This document shows, one piece after another, positions 29,484 to 39,590 of a DNA stretch of 64,000 bases; positions within the stretch are counted from its first letter, which is position 1; each line of letters starts with the position of its first letter. Under the pieces are notes generated by a model that saw nothing but the letters and a program-made list of their open reading frames with translations, did not search any database and was not told the origin of the DNA. The DNA lies in contig CP157202.1 of assembly GCA_039954875.1 (NCBI GenBank), forward strand, positions 992,001 through 1,056,000, given 5' to 3'. This stretch comes from G039954875 sp039954875 (GTDB lineage: Bacteria; Bacteroidota; Bacteroidia; Flavobacteriales; Blattabacteriaceae). A program made the translations under genes and the position numbers.

Positions 29484-30452
29484 TCATTTAGCGCGAATAA
29501 TCAACTCGTCGATCAGCTGTCTCAATGCCTTTTTCTTCTCATCACCGACCGAGACTTGGGCAAGATGCTTGAGGCTTTTATCTCGGTGATACTCGAGCTC
29601 TTTTTCGACATCCTGTTTGACGCGGAGCTTTTTGAAGAGGGTTTCCACAGCGTAAATCTTATCCATGCTTCCATCAGAACTGTACCAATAGAGGATTTCT
29701 TCTCTTTGTGCGGTATCGGCCTTTTCTAAGGCTTTGAAATAGAGGATAGTTTTTTTATTATGGTAGATGTCTCCCGCACGTTTTTTTCCGAAATATCCTT
29801 CATCTCCAAACACATCTAGCAGATCGTCTTGGATCTGAAAGGCGATACCAATATTTTTCCCTGTTTCATAAAGGTGCATGGTATCTTGCTCGCTTGCTCC
29901 TCCGACCAATGCCCCGATCTTGAGCGATGAGCCCATCAAGGCAGCTGTCTTATAGGTTATCATCTCCATGTATTGCTCAAATTGGACTTCCTGAGCCCGT
30001 TCGAGATTTAGATCCATCTGTTGGCCTTCGCAGACCTTCACGGCCATCTCTGAGAATTCAGCAGAGACCTTATGGAAAATCTCAGACTTGAGATTTTTAA
30101 AAAATTGATAACTCTTTATCAGCAAAAGATCCCCTGAGAGGATAGCCTGGTTGAGGCCCGATCTTTGGTATACGCTGAGTTTGCCTCTGCGTAAGGGGGC
30201 TTTGTCCATGATATCGTCATGCATCAAGCTGAAGCTATGAAAAAATTCTAACGCCAAAGCCGGATTAATAGCCTGGGCAATATAGTCTTGAAACATTTGA
30301 GTAGCCATCAGGCATAGGACAGAACGGACACGCTTGCCTCCTAAAGAGAGCATATAGTTGATCGGCTCATAGAGCTCCTTGGGTAGGGCATCAAAACGAC
30401 GATCTTGGATCTCTTGCTCAATAAAGCTTTGGTAAGGAAGTAGAGTTTTCAT
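29484..30452 (-). CDS. Polyprenyl diphosphate synthase (short chain, farnesyl/geranylgeranyl type)
   Basis: Condenses isopentenyl diphosphate with allylic diphosphates in the cytoplasm. It has 322 residues. The two aspartate-rich motifs are intact: MHDDIMD (Asp79, Asp80, Asp83) and IQDDLLDVFGD; GGKRVRSVLCL and GQQMDLNLE are also conserved. There is no two-residue insertion in the first motif, and a Phe stands five residues before it; in known type I enzymes this favours a short C15-C20 product (inference). The ATG overlaps the 3' end of a dead terpene synthase by 35 bases on the same strand, so the pair once formed a substrate-maker/cyclase operon. Intact; its product may also serve quinone or undecaprenyl supply. 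Confidence 0.9.
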   Translation of the reverse strand: MKTLLPYQSFIEQEIQDRRFDALPKELYEPINYMLSLGGKRVRSVLCLMATQMFQDYIAQAINPALALEFFHSFSLMHDDIMDKAPLRRGKLSVYQRSGLNQAILSGDLLLIKSYQFFKNLKSEIFHKVSAEFSEMAVKVCEGQQMDLNLERAQEVQFEQYMEMITYKTAALMGSSLKIGALVGGASEQDTMHLYETGKNIGIAFQIQDDLLDVFGDEGYFGKKRAGDIYHNKKTILYFKALEKADTAQREEILYWYSSDGSMDKIYAVETLFKKLRVKQDVEKELEYHRDKSLKHLAQVSVGDEKKKALRQLIDELIIRAK

Positions 30453-31398
30453 TTTTATATGAGAGGATATTTTTAGGATTTATTTCTGATACAGTGTCTT
30501 TAAAAAACATATTTTTATAGTTGTGTCTTTTGGTTCCTAGATACCAAATCATATTCCCATGTGTCATCAGTTCCAAATTAGAAATATAACACCTCATGCC
30601 TTCGTTTGTTTTATTACTATTGCCAAAGTCCGGTGGAAAGGTGGTCAGGCTTATAAATTCTTCCAACCTTGCATCGTTTATATGGAACATCTCCTGATAA
30701 GCTTCTTGTAAGCTACAACCTCGCCAGTGTCGCGGGAGTAGCCAATATTATATTTATCACTTCATTTCGATATAATTCCTTCTCCACAGAGAAAAGATCG
30801 TTGCACAGATAAGTTATATCAGTGCTCATATATCTCAATCTTTGTACAAATGGATATGCCGCTACCTCAGCAGAAAATATTAAATCTACACCTAATTCTT
30901 TAAGGTCTATCACAGGATATCCAGCCACTAACTTTATGCGTATGCTCTTGTATTGACCTATAGAAGGATAGCGCACAGGATATTATAATTATAGGTCTTT
31001 TCTTCGATCACACTCTCAAACCAAATCCTATGGCTTTATATAAAACGCTACAGCTATTCCGAAATAGCACCACAAGCAAAACATTAATCACGTATAAGGA
31101 CCATTTGGCGAAAGCACTAATCATATTGATTGCTTGGTGTAGCACCCCGTAATACTTCCATCGTATATTGGCCTGTATCACAAATTTCCTCAGCAGGATA
31201 TGAGCCATAAAAATCATTGTAGATAAAAAAAACAGGTCACCCATCATGCTTATATTTTTCACTTTGATATTTGGGTAAGAAGTTATATTGATCAATATAT
31301 TGATGAAGAACAAATTTTTCTACTTCAGCCAAATGAAGGTTTTCTTTACAGAGGAAGGGATAGATAATGGATAAGTGACGTTGTGGTTTTGTTTCCAT
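30418..31398 (-). pseudogene. Class I terpene synthase (cyclase), broken
   Basis: Remnant of a bacterial class I terpene cyclase, about 325 codons. The diagnostic magnesium-binding NSE triad survives in ITYLCNDLFSVEKELYRNEV (N..LFSVEKE, about 30775-30835), preceded by VIDLKELGVDLIFSAEVAAY and PFVQRLRYMSTD, and followed by HINDARLEEFISLTTFPPDF, NLELMTHGNMIWYLGTKRHN with the C-terminal W...RY-like element. The N terminus at 31396-31398 reads METKPQRHLSIIYPFLC; the aspartate-rich motif is probably represented by the eroded FFIYNDFYGSYPAEE (about 31225). Stops and frame changes lie between about 31000 and 31250 and at 30690-30720. It ends inside the polyprenyl synthase that would have supplied its substrate. 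The product cannot be predicted. Confidence 0.75.
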
Positions 31399-33770
31399 GA
31401 TATAAGAGTTTTAATGTATAAGTCTGATATTGTGGAGGGTCTTTCGCTCTGGAAAAGAGATTGGAATCACTAAGTCGCAGACTGCGCCTTAACCTCTATA
31501 AAGTAATTGGCTTAGTAGGGATCCTCTTAAAAAATAAGCTAGACCACCAGATACAGAGTAGTAAAGATGGATATCCATAACAAAAATATTTAAAAGTTTA
31601 GTATTAAGAGAATATTAATTTGTCTACAAATCTAGGCAAATGACAGATTACAAACAAAAATGAAATATTAAATTTTTACTTTATATTTTTATTATTTATA
31701 AAATAATTATATTCTTTTACTCAGTAAATTATGAATTATTAAAAATTAAAAACAAAAACATCATAGCTTTATAAATAAAATCTATTTAATGCAAGATACC
31801 TATCAAAAGGGATCTTTCATATGATTCATCTATCCTCAATAGCAGTATCAACAAGTACCGGCGGGATATCTATAGGCGATTTATCGTCTCTTCGCAGATC
31901 GATATAGACGCCTCCGCAATTTACTGAGTCATCAGGCTCACGCACTAGGACGATGTTGTCTTTAGGCCTCTTGTAGATCTATGGCCTCAAGTGTGCGTTG
32001 GATCGTTAGATAGTCTTGTTCTTTGAGCTTGAGCTCTAGTGACTAACATGCTTTTAGCTTGTCAGGAGAGCAGAGAATGATTTCTAGACTGGCAAGTGTC
32101 CACAACTCTGATATAATCTCTTTTATAGATAGTATCTTTTGATTGATCATCACATATTTACCGTCTAAATTACGCTATATCCATGCGGTAAATCTTTTGT
32201 CTGCATCGGAATGTTTTCCTATAAGTAAATCGATGATGTATACGGGTGGTCGCTTGACTTCATTCAGGTGACTTATGTAGTAATGTGTCCCGTCTTTAGT
32301 GATGCCTAGTACTACGGTCTATTCTTCGACTAGAAATAAGCTTTTCTATTTAAAAATCGTAAAACCCATAGCCTTATATTGATACAATATCAGGTAGAAT
32401 GACTTCAAAGTGTTTTCTTATTACTAGGGATTGTTGGGCTTGCTTTAGGTATTTGCATAGGCCTTCGGGCTTGAGTTATTTTCTACCCTTGCAGATAGAC
32501 TTTTGTATGCGCTATCTAAGTTGATTTCATAAAAGTTTTTAGCATCTGAGATAAGTATGAAGATCCGCCACTCAAATCCTTTGTGAATGGCAAAGGTAAT
32601 ATTTTCGCCTTTCTTATCGGCTTATGTCACTTCACCTCTTATCAGTTGCTTACCTAGATTACTGATGTCGTTCATGTCTTTGGTCACAGGAAAAGCTCTT
32701 TCTTGCTGAGATCGTTGTAGACGAGCTGTCTATGGTCTTTATCGGATAATAGGGTGAGGGGGCTTTCATCTTCCTGAGGAAATCACCTATGGGTAATACG
32801 TGGGTATTCTTTTAAGAATAATTGTTCGTAAACAACAATAAATCAGTAGACAATTATTATCTTTTCCCATCCGGCTAGAGTACACCACTGGATCGGATAG
32901 TTTGTGTAGAGTGTTTTCGATCTAATTGTCATGATTAAAGACTGAGAGAAAGTACTTGATACTTTTAGGTCTTCTCCTTCGCGCTCCATATAGTAGTCTC
33001 GGGTATAAGTCATTGCATTTGTTGGATTGGTCGGTGATCTGGACTATACTCCTGGAGCAATTAGTGCCCAGTCGCCGATGAATATCTATCTATATGCCTA
33101 ATCAGTCGAGGTCTTTCAAAAATTCTTATTTTTTTTTGATTTCTGGGGTTTATTTAGCCCTGCTTTATTTGGGGTATGATGGGATAGATCTTGGACTTTA
33201 TTCATCTGCTGGCTTCTGGGGTTTTATCGGATTTGGGGACTTGTTATAATGGGGCAATAATGAGTTTCTTTGTACTTGGCAAGAGTTTCAACCTCACATG
33301 ATTGAAAAAGACCAAGGTAGAAAAGTGATCTGGATTAATTTTTTTTCACTCATAGGAATCCCTACAAAAGCTTGGACAGTCTGTTTCCCCACTAGACTTG
33401 CTCAAAAAAACAGGAATACGGTATTCGCTTCCTCATAAATGGTACAAACCGTGGGTTTCTTGAGTTTTATCGGAGATAGAGCATACTCGGCTATATTGAG
33501 AACATTTATTGTGATGAGTTTCCCATGATCTGTCAAGAAGTATACGCTTATATAGATTTCTTTACCGCTAAAAATTATATTCTTACCCTCAACAAAGGTC
33601 AGGCATTCTGCAATTTCTACCACAACCGACGGATGGTTTTGCTTGGTGCTGACGTACTGGTTAGTGACCAACTTTGATAAAAACAGGTCGTAGATATCGT
33701 CTTGCAATAAAATTCCGTCCAATACATTAAAGACGAGGAAGAGGATTTGTGCACTTCCAAATCCAAAATG
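31399..33770 (-). pseudogene. Second unrecognised graveyard, distal half
   Basis: 31399-31800 is A+T-rich with no coding signal. From 31800 the minus strand carries protein-like fragments without a recognised family: DDSVNCGGVYIDLRRDDKSP (about 31850-31950), LKLKEQDYLTIQRTLEAIDL (about 31975-32035), VKRPPVYIIDLLIGKHSDAD (about 32205-32265), RKHFEVILPDIVSI (about 32390-32430), GENITFAIHKGFEWRIFILI (about 32540-32610), YNDLSKKELF, and an open 106-codon piece at 33402-33722 with QNHPSVVVEIAECLTFVEGK. Stops interrupt every 30-100 codons. Shape and strand resemble the 4.4-8.9 kb block; whether they are related cannot be told by eye. Confidence 0.4.
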
Positions 33771-36340
33771 TCCTCATACTCTGAAATAATTCGGGTACCG
33801 CGATCAGATTTACTGTGTCTCCCGCCTCTAAGCAGTATAGGTTTGTAGTCTTACCGGACCGAGTGTACCCTTTGAGAACGGGAGATACTTTGGATATCAA
33901 TCAAATTCAGTACACCATCCTTTCAACTCGGCAGATTTGATGTATGAGAGTAGAGTTTTCCTGACTTTTGGATTTGAAACATCCCAAAGTATTTTTATCT
34001 TGTAATCAAACAGTACTTTCCTTTTCAGATAGAGGTACAATACTTCTAAGACCTCTGTCAAAGACTAGATGGAAAGGACTTCTGAGGTAAATGGTGTATA
34101 ATATTTTACAAAAGCAAGCTTGTTTTTATACGCTATCAACAGCCAATAGATGGAGATTTAGAGGCTTTCCGAGACTTCCTTCAACGAATACTTAATCGAT
34201 ATATTTTCATCAGACTTGAAAGCTGATCGAAGTGTCATGGTATACGTAGATATCCAAGTATATTTATTGATAATCAGATCATATCCTATTTGCTGAATGG
34301 TATTACTGTCATTAGACACAACAAAGTTGAGATTGTCCCATGCTGCTTCTTCAGAGAGGTCTATGACGACTTGCAACGGAAGCTCATTATTGAGCTCAAT
34401 CTTCATTTCTTATTACTTTTATAAGCTGATCTTTATATAGGACCTTTTCTATATCTTATTTTTGAAGGAGTTGGCAAATTTTTTACTTGCTAAAAATACC
34501 ATTACTATTGATAATAAAAACATTATCATTCCTAAGTACTTCTCTTTGATAAAATTTGGACAATTCCTTATAAATTAGCTATTATTAAGGCTAATTATTA
34601 AAAAGAGTTAACTTTGTAAAAGGCTTTTTTATCGTCTTTTACTGTAGAGAAAAAGGCTACATCTCCATCTTCACGTATGGGGCTTTCATAAATATACCCA
34701 AAGGGATAACTTTTGTATAGATATTGAGATCATATATGGCAAAAATACTTTTAAAAATATCTAATTTTTTGTAGTAGCAATAGCCGTATGAGGATAGCTT
34801 GATGAAGAAATCACCGTACCTAGCCAGTATCATGGGATAATCTTTCAACTCTTGGATACGTTTTGTGATAAGGTCTCTAACCCGATTACGGATTTGATGG
34901 AATTTAACATCTATTCTATATCAAATATTTTTCCATTGTACAACTATCCTTCTTTTATACGGATGGAATATTTATTTCCTCCATCCAACAATACAAAAAT
35001 CTCCCAATTGAGGGCGTCGAGTTGGACTTCTATCCCCTCAACATCTTATGAAAAGATGACACTGATGATCTTTTTGTCTTAGAGCTATCGGAAATCCTTT
35101 GTATCAATGTAAGCATCATCAGTCCAACTTTCACCCTATACGTAATAATATGTCTTCTACCAAAATCAAGGATAAGATGAAAGCTTTCTGAAATCATACC
35201 TCTCTATAAGGTGGTTTATCGCTCTTAAATATATAAGACAATACATCGGTGAGAAGCACTGCTTGATAGCATTCATGGCCATTTTTTACCCATACTCCCG
35301 GGGCCACCTTTTTGTAAGTATCTACCAAGGTGAACATGATGGCCTTATCCTTGGTGAGCGAATGAGGGAGCGAGGTATTTAATAGTTCTGTAGCTTGGAT
35401 ACTAATGCTGATATTTTCTGCTTAAGGTAAGTGAGGAAGGTCTCTATAATATTTACCATATGGCTGATCTATAGGACTTCCTTGAGTTTTATCTCGTAAT
35501 ATCTTTAATCGTCTTCTGCAGGTGTATACTTAAAGATAAGATTATATATACCTTATATCTGTAATAACTAACTTTTATCTTGGGAGAATAGGAGGGCCTC
35601 AATGTACAAAGCGTTATCTTGACTCATAATCTCTTTAGAGATAATGCAGAGCAATGATAATTGCCAGCTTTTATCCCCAAAAATTAAATCATCGTGTTAA
35701 CTTGCCCATAATTCACACGCTTGATGATCACCCACTAGATTTTACCACTTCAACGAGACATAGACCTTGATCTTATCTTAGTCAAGCCCGAGTTGTCTAA
35801 TACTCATATGGATCGGATTATGTCTCAACTCTTCGATTAAAGTGAATCTTTTTTGTTGAAATAGTAAAAACCGTGGAGACCTAAACTTATGACCTCAGAT
35901 ACTACAGTTTCGATACCGGAAGCATCGACTATAAAATATTTTTCAAAGTGTACTTTTTATTTCACGATTATTTTGTCGAACTGCCGTGTGGTTACAGATT
36001 TAATTTTAGACGAATAATGCTCATCTATGCTGATAAGGGTGATGCGACAGATGTTTATAAGGGGTCTCTTCTAATGAAAAACTCCGTATGAAGCTGTAAA
36101 GTTGATTCTCTGTATTGACATGCTTAATTTCGCATAGGATTCGATTCTCTTATTTGAAAGGATAGTAGAAATTTGAAGGAATTTGTATACTTTTATTCAA
36201 CTCTAAATTCCCTACAAGGATACCTTCTTTGGGGAGGAGTTGGATAGTTGAAATACCTGAGCAAATAAAAATTTTTGCCATTTAAATCATACATCGATAG
36301 ATCTTTTTTTCATCTTAAAAACCATCCATATAGACAGCTT
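33771..36340 (-). pseudogene. Second unrecognised graveyard, proximal half
   Basis: Minus-strand fragments, no family recognised: an apparent beginning MAKIFICSGISTIQLLPKEG at about 36270 with ILVGNLELNKSIQIPSNFYY after it, CEIKHVNTENQLYSFIRSFS, YFIVDASGIETVVSEVISLG (about 35875-35940), VEGIEVQLDALNWEIFVLLD (about 34995-35055), open pieces at 34657-34848 and 34158-34406 (MKIELNNELPLQVVIDLSEE), a lone hydrophobic segment MIMFLLSIVMVFLASKKFA (about 34475-34535), and SPVLKGYTRSGKTTNLYCL (about 33835-33890). Taken together these look like a set of mostly beta-rich genes on one strand. No catalytic motif is evident. Confidence 0.4.
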
Positions 36341-36389
36341 CTGTGAGACTTATGGTATAATACTTATTGCTCACTGTATTGTAGTCCAA

Positions 36390-36881
36390 ATCAAATGTTC
36401 AGTACAGCAGATAAACACTCTACGATTTAAAAAGACGTCACAACGACGTCTACTGGATCGACTCCTACGCAAATACACCAAAGTATTAAATACCCCTGTA
36501 GAAATTCCTTTGTATGAATTATTCAAAATTTTAGCCTCCACCCTCGATCAATGGGAAAAATCACTGGAACAACTTCATGAAAAAGAATTCATCACTTATA
36601 AAAAATTCGATGCAAGGAATCCGATTACTAATAAGCTATTTGGGTAAACAAAATCAGCTTCATGTGGCCAGTGTAACATCCGCCCGAGAGGAAAGCCTAT
36701 CTATCCAAAGGAGCCCTTCTATACGCTACATGCCTTACTTGAACGCGCGCTCCCTCGAGACGTTGAAGATCTCTTACTAGATTTGCGTTCTTATCCCAAG
36801 GAGACGGTAAAAACACAACTTTCCAAATGGGTGAAAGGACGAAAAATAAAAATTACAGAGCTTAATCATATTTCTCTATGA
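36390..36881 (+). pseudogene. recQ: RecQ helicase, C-terminal remnant
   Basis: Only the RecQ C-terminal region is left. RRLLDRLLRKYTKVLNTPVE with IPLYELFKILASTLDQWEKS, LEQLHEKEFITYKKFDARNP (36440-36620) is the winged-helix part; after a frameshift, SASCGQCNI (about 36655-36680) is what remains of the zinc-binding cysteines; then LLLDLRSYPKETVKTQLSKW (about 36760-36820) to the stop at 36879-36881. The helicase lobes that should precede it (some 350 codons) were not found; instead unrelated minus-strand remains begin within 50 bases, so a deletion probably joined the two. The stop shares an ATGA with the fmt start codon. Order recQ-fmt-HU is known from other Bacteroidota. Confidence 0.75.
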
Positions 36882-37831
36882 TAGACTATCCACGTATCGT
36901 ATTTATGGGCACCACTGATTTTGCTGTAGTTTCTTTAAAAAAACTTATAACGCATAGGCATACCATCGTAGGCGTAGTCACTACTCCTGATAAGCCAGCC
37001 GGCAGAGGGCTAAAAATTATCGAATCTCCCATTAAAAAATTTGCATCAGCATGGGGCTTATCACTTTTACAACCTAAAAATCTCAAAGCACCCGACTTTC
37101 TAACAGCCTTGCGCACATTGCAGGCGGATATTCAGATCGTCGTAGCTTTCCGCATATTACCTAAACAAGTATGGACTTTGCCCCCCCTAGGCACCCTCAA
37201 TCTACATGCCTCACTACTCCCAGAATACCGTGGTGCAGCCCCGATACATTGGGCTGTTATCAATGGCGAAACCGAAACAGGATTGACCACCTTTCTCCTC
37301 GACGAACAGATAGACACTGGAAAGATTATACTGCAAAAAAACACCCCTATAGGTGCACAAGAGACCACTGGAGCACTTCACGACCGTTTAGCAGAGATAG
37401 GCGCTGATTTGATCATAGAGACTATCGAGGGCTTTACACAAAATACCATTCGACCTGTTCCACAGCCCTCAACAACCATTCTAAAACCCGCACCTAAAAT
37501 ATCTCGTGAAGACTGCCGTATCGATTGGAAAGCCCCTTTGAATGTGATTTTTAACAAAATTCGTGGTTTAAGTCCCCATCCCACCGCTTGGGCTTTATTA
37601 GCTTCAGCATCGGACAAGCCTATACCTTTCAAAATCTATAATGCCGAGCCCATCAAACAAAAACATTATGACCCGATTGGAAAACTCCTTATCATCTCAT
37701 CAGAGATGAAAGTAGCTGTCGAAGGCGGTTACCTATCCATCACCGAGATACAAATGGCCGGAAAGCGACGGATGTATATCAGAGAATTTATTAACGGCCT
37801 GAAAGAAAAATCACTATTAAAAATTTACTGA
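36878..37831 (+). CDS. fmt: Methionyl-tRNA formyltransferase
   Basis: Formylates the methionine on initiator tRNA using 10-formyltetrahydrofolate. It has 317 residues, the normal length. Conserved parts: IVFMGTTDFAVVSL at the N terminus, TPDKPAGRGL, LNLHASLLPEYRGAAPIHWA containing the catalytic Asn-His pair, TFLLDEQIDTGKI with the Asp of the active site, and a C-terminal tRNA-binding domain beginning about residue 205 (ISREDCRIDWKAPLNVIFNK). Its ATG overlaps the stop of the recQ remnant. No separate promoter is evident between them, so expression may come through the dead recQ sequence. Intact. Confidence 0.96.
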   Translation: MIDYPRIVFMGTTDFAVVSLKKLITHRHTIVGVVTTPDKPAGRGLKIIESPIKKFASAWGLSLLQPKNLKAPDFLTALRTLQADIQIVVAFRILPKQVWTLPPLGTLNLHASLLPEYRGAAPIHWAVINGETETGLTTFLLDEQIDTGKIILQKNTPIGAQETTGALHDRLAEIGADLIIETIEGFTQNTIRPVPQPSTTILKPAPKISREDCRIDWKAPLNVIFNKIRGLSPHPTAWALLASASDKPIPFKIYNAEPIKQKHYDPIGKLLIISSEMKVAVEGGYLSITEIQMAGKRRMYIREFINGLKEKSLLKIY

Positions 37832-37913
37832 GGATTTTTTTAATCTAATCAATATAAAAATTTCAAACAAAAAAGTTTTTTTAGCTCTAAAAAAAAAATC
37901 TCTAGGCCAAAAC

Positions 37914-37943
37914 TTGCATTATATACTTTAAATCCTATATTTG
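37914..37943 (+). promoter_or_regulatory. Promoter of the HU gene
   Basis: TTG at 37914-37916, exactly 19 bases, TATATTTG at 37936-37943: a full match to the Bacteroidota consensus. The box ends 53 bases before the HU ATG, leaving an A+T-rich leader. Confidence 0.78.
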
Positions 37944-37996
37944 TTCATCTATTCTCAATAGAAATATTTTTTTTGTTAAACAAAATTTTTCAAATC

Positions 37997-38287
37997 ATGA
38001 ACAAAACGGAATTGATCGATGCTATAGCTGAAAAAGCTGGAATATCAAAAGTAACAGCTAAAAATGCAATGGAAGCTTTTACTTCAATTATTATTCAATA
38101 TGTATCTGAAGGAGATAGAGTGACTATAGTAGATTTTGGTACATTTTTTTCTACCGAGAGAGGCGAAAGATTTGGAATAAATCCTCAAACACGTCAAAAA
38201 CTAAAGATTGCTGCAAGAACTGTGGTCAAATTCAAACCTGGATCTAAGTTTTCAGAGACTGTAGATATGACCAAAAAAAAGAAATAA
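37997..38287 (+). CDS. hup: HU family DNA-binding protein
   Basis: Small nucleoid protein that bends DNA as a dimer, 96 residues from ATG 37997 (a TTG eight codons upstream is in frame but less likely). MNKTELIDAIAEKAGISKVT and AKNAMEAFTSIIIQYVSEGD form the helical half; VTIVDFGTFFSTERGERFGI followed by NPQTRQKLKIAARTVVKFKP form the beta arm and saddle; the usual RNPxTG reads INPQTR, a small change at the arm tip. C terminus is lysine-rich (KKKK). It has its own strong-looking promoter and a bidirectional terminator. Intact. Confidence 0.94.
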   Translation: MNKTELIDAIAEKAGISKVTAKNAMEAFTSIIIQYVSEGDRVTIVDFGTFFSTERGERFGINPQTRQKLKIAARTVVKFKPGSKFSETVDMTKKKK

Positions 38288-38312
38288 TAAATTTATATTC
38301 TAAAGGTCACCT

Positions 38313-38338
38313 ATAGAAAGCCGTTTAGGGCTTTCTAT
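38313..38338. terminator. Bidirectional terminator between HU and pdxH
   Basis: Perfect 10-base stem (38313-38322 with 38329-38338, core AGAAAGCC/GGCTTTCT), 6-base loop, in the 55-base gap between two convergent genes. The flanks are only moderately T/A-rich. Confidence 0.65.
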
Positions 38339-38342
38339 CTTT

Positions 38343-38987
38343 CTAAGGGAAACGCCTTCTCAATTGCCACTCCTTTCCTTCAAGCATATAGCAGAGCCTG
38401 TCATGTAAGCGATCTGGACGACCTTGCCAGAATTCTACCTCATAAGGTTGTACCAGATACCCTCCCCAAAAAGTAGGACACTCAAGCGAATGTGTCTCAA
38501 AATATCTCTTCCAAATTTCAAATTTCTCCTCCAAATAAGCTCTAGAAGGGATCATCTGACTTTGTTTAGAAGCCCAAGCCCCGATCTGACTGTTTCTTGG
38601 TCTTTGAATAAAATACTCATTCGAACATTTTTCTGTTAGTTTACTAGCCCGTCCTTTGACGATTACCTGCCGCTGCACATCGGGCCAAAAAAAAGAAAGG
38701 CATACGCGTGCATCGCGTGCTATAGCCTGTCCCTTCCTACTTCTATGATGGGTGTAAAACACAAACCCCTCTACACTATAACCCTTGAGTAAAACAACCC
38801 GTGTCTCAGGTGCCCCATCCTGACCTATTGTAGAGAGCGACATAGCGTTAGCTTCCGGCAGACCTCCAACACATTCTGCTTCTTGGAACCATATGTGAAA
38901 TAATTCCAAAGGATCTAATGGCACATCGGACTCTAACAATCGATCTTTTGTATAAACTTTTCGGTAAGCACTTAAATCTCGATTCAT
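38343..38987 (-). CDS. pdxH: Pyridoxamine 5'-phosphate oxidase
   Basis: FMN enzyme that oxidises PNP or PMP to pyridoxal 5'-phosphate, 214 residues. Motifs: ESDVPLDPLELFHIWFQEA, MSLSTIGQDGAPETRVVLLK, GFVFYTHHRSRKGQAI (FMN contacts), LSFFWPDVQRQVIVKGRA, the PRNSQIGAWASKQSQ segment, WGGYLVQPYEVEFWQGRPDR and the closing RLHDRL...LRRRFP. All catalytic regions are present and the length is normal. Its product is the cofactor of the cysteine desulfurase at 2.2 kb. Neighbours yqgE (dead) and a class IV aminotransferase follow the usual Cytophagales order. Confidence 0.96.
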   Translation of the reverse strand: MNRDLSAYRKVYTKDRLLESDVPLDPLELFHIWFQEAECVGGLPEANAMSLSTIGQDGAPETRVVLLKGYSVEGFVFYTHHRSRKGQAIARDARVCLSFFWPDVQRQVIVKGRASKLTEKCSNEYFIQRPRNSQIGAWASKQSQMIPSRAYLEEKFEIWKRYFETHSLECPTFWGGYLVQPYEVEFWQGRPDRLHDRLCYMLEGKEWQLRRRFP

Positions 38988-39029
38988 TTATACAATCTTT
39001 ATACCTTTATTTATTAAAACAAATTTTCT

Positions 39030-39590
39030 TATCAAGACAAAGGTACCATCTAAAGGACATATTTTGATATCAAAGCCTGTCTTGAATAATCCGCATTTCA
39101 ATAAAACGGTAATTTTACTAGTCGAACATGGACAAGGAGGCTCGATAGGTTTTATAGTGAACAAACCGTTACATTTCTGTATCTACGAATTAGTCACTAT
39201 ACTAAAAATAGACTTCACCTTATAAGGGGTAGGAGTTGTAGCCCAAGATAATGACCCCCCTTATATACCATACTCGACCAGATCTCATCAGCAACAGCAA
39301 GGAGATATATAAGGGTCTATATTGGGCAGGAGTAGTACGAAAACATGCTGATGGGTATCGAATCAATGCTGACAAAATCCAGTTTTATCTGGAATATTCT
39401 TGGTGGGATACCGGACAACTGTAAAGAGAACTCCACTACTACGTCTGGATACCGATAGAAGATAAGATCAATGTTTTTAAAAATTTAGAGGAAGATCTAT
39501 TTAAAAATCAGATCATAAAATTTAGGGAAAGACTTTTCAGTCTGGATCAACGCATCGAACAATCCTATACTCAATTAAGACCCACCCTAT
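39030..39590 (+). pseudogene. yqgE: YqgE/AlgH family protein, broken
   Basis: Remnant of the widespread YqgE/AlgH (DUF179) family, of unknown biochemical role. VPSKGHILISKPVLNNPHFN, TVILLVEHGQGGSIGFIVNK with the P-L that follows (39040-39170) is the N-terminal signature. After a damaged middle come SKEIYKGLYWAGVV, INADKIQFYLEYSWWDTGQL (39290-39425; relatives have FFLGYSGWxxGQLExE) and VWIPIEDKINVFKNLEEDLF. There are a stop after GQL and a frame change near 39230. The gene's 3' end runs into the convergent aminotransferase. Confidence 0.8.
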
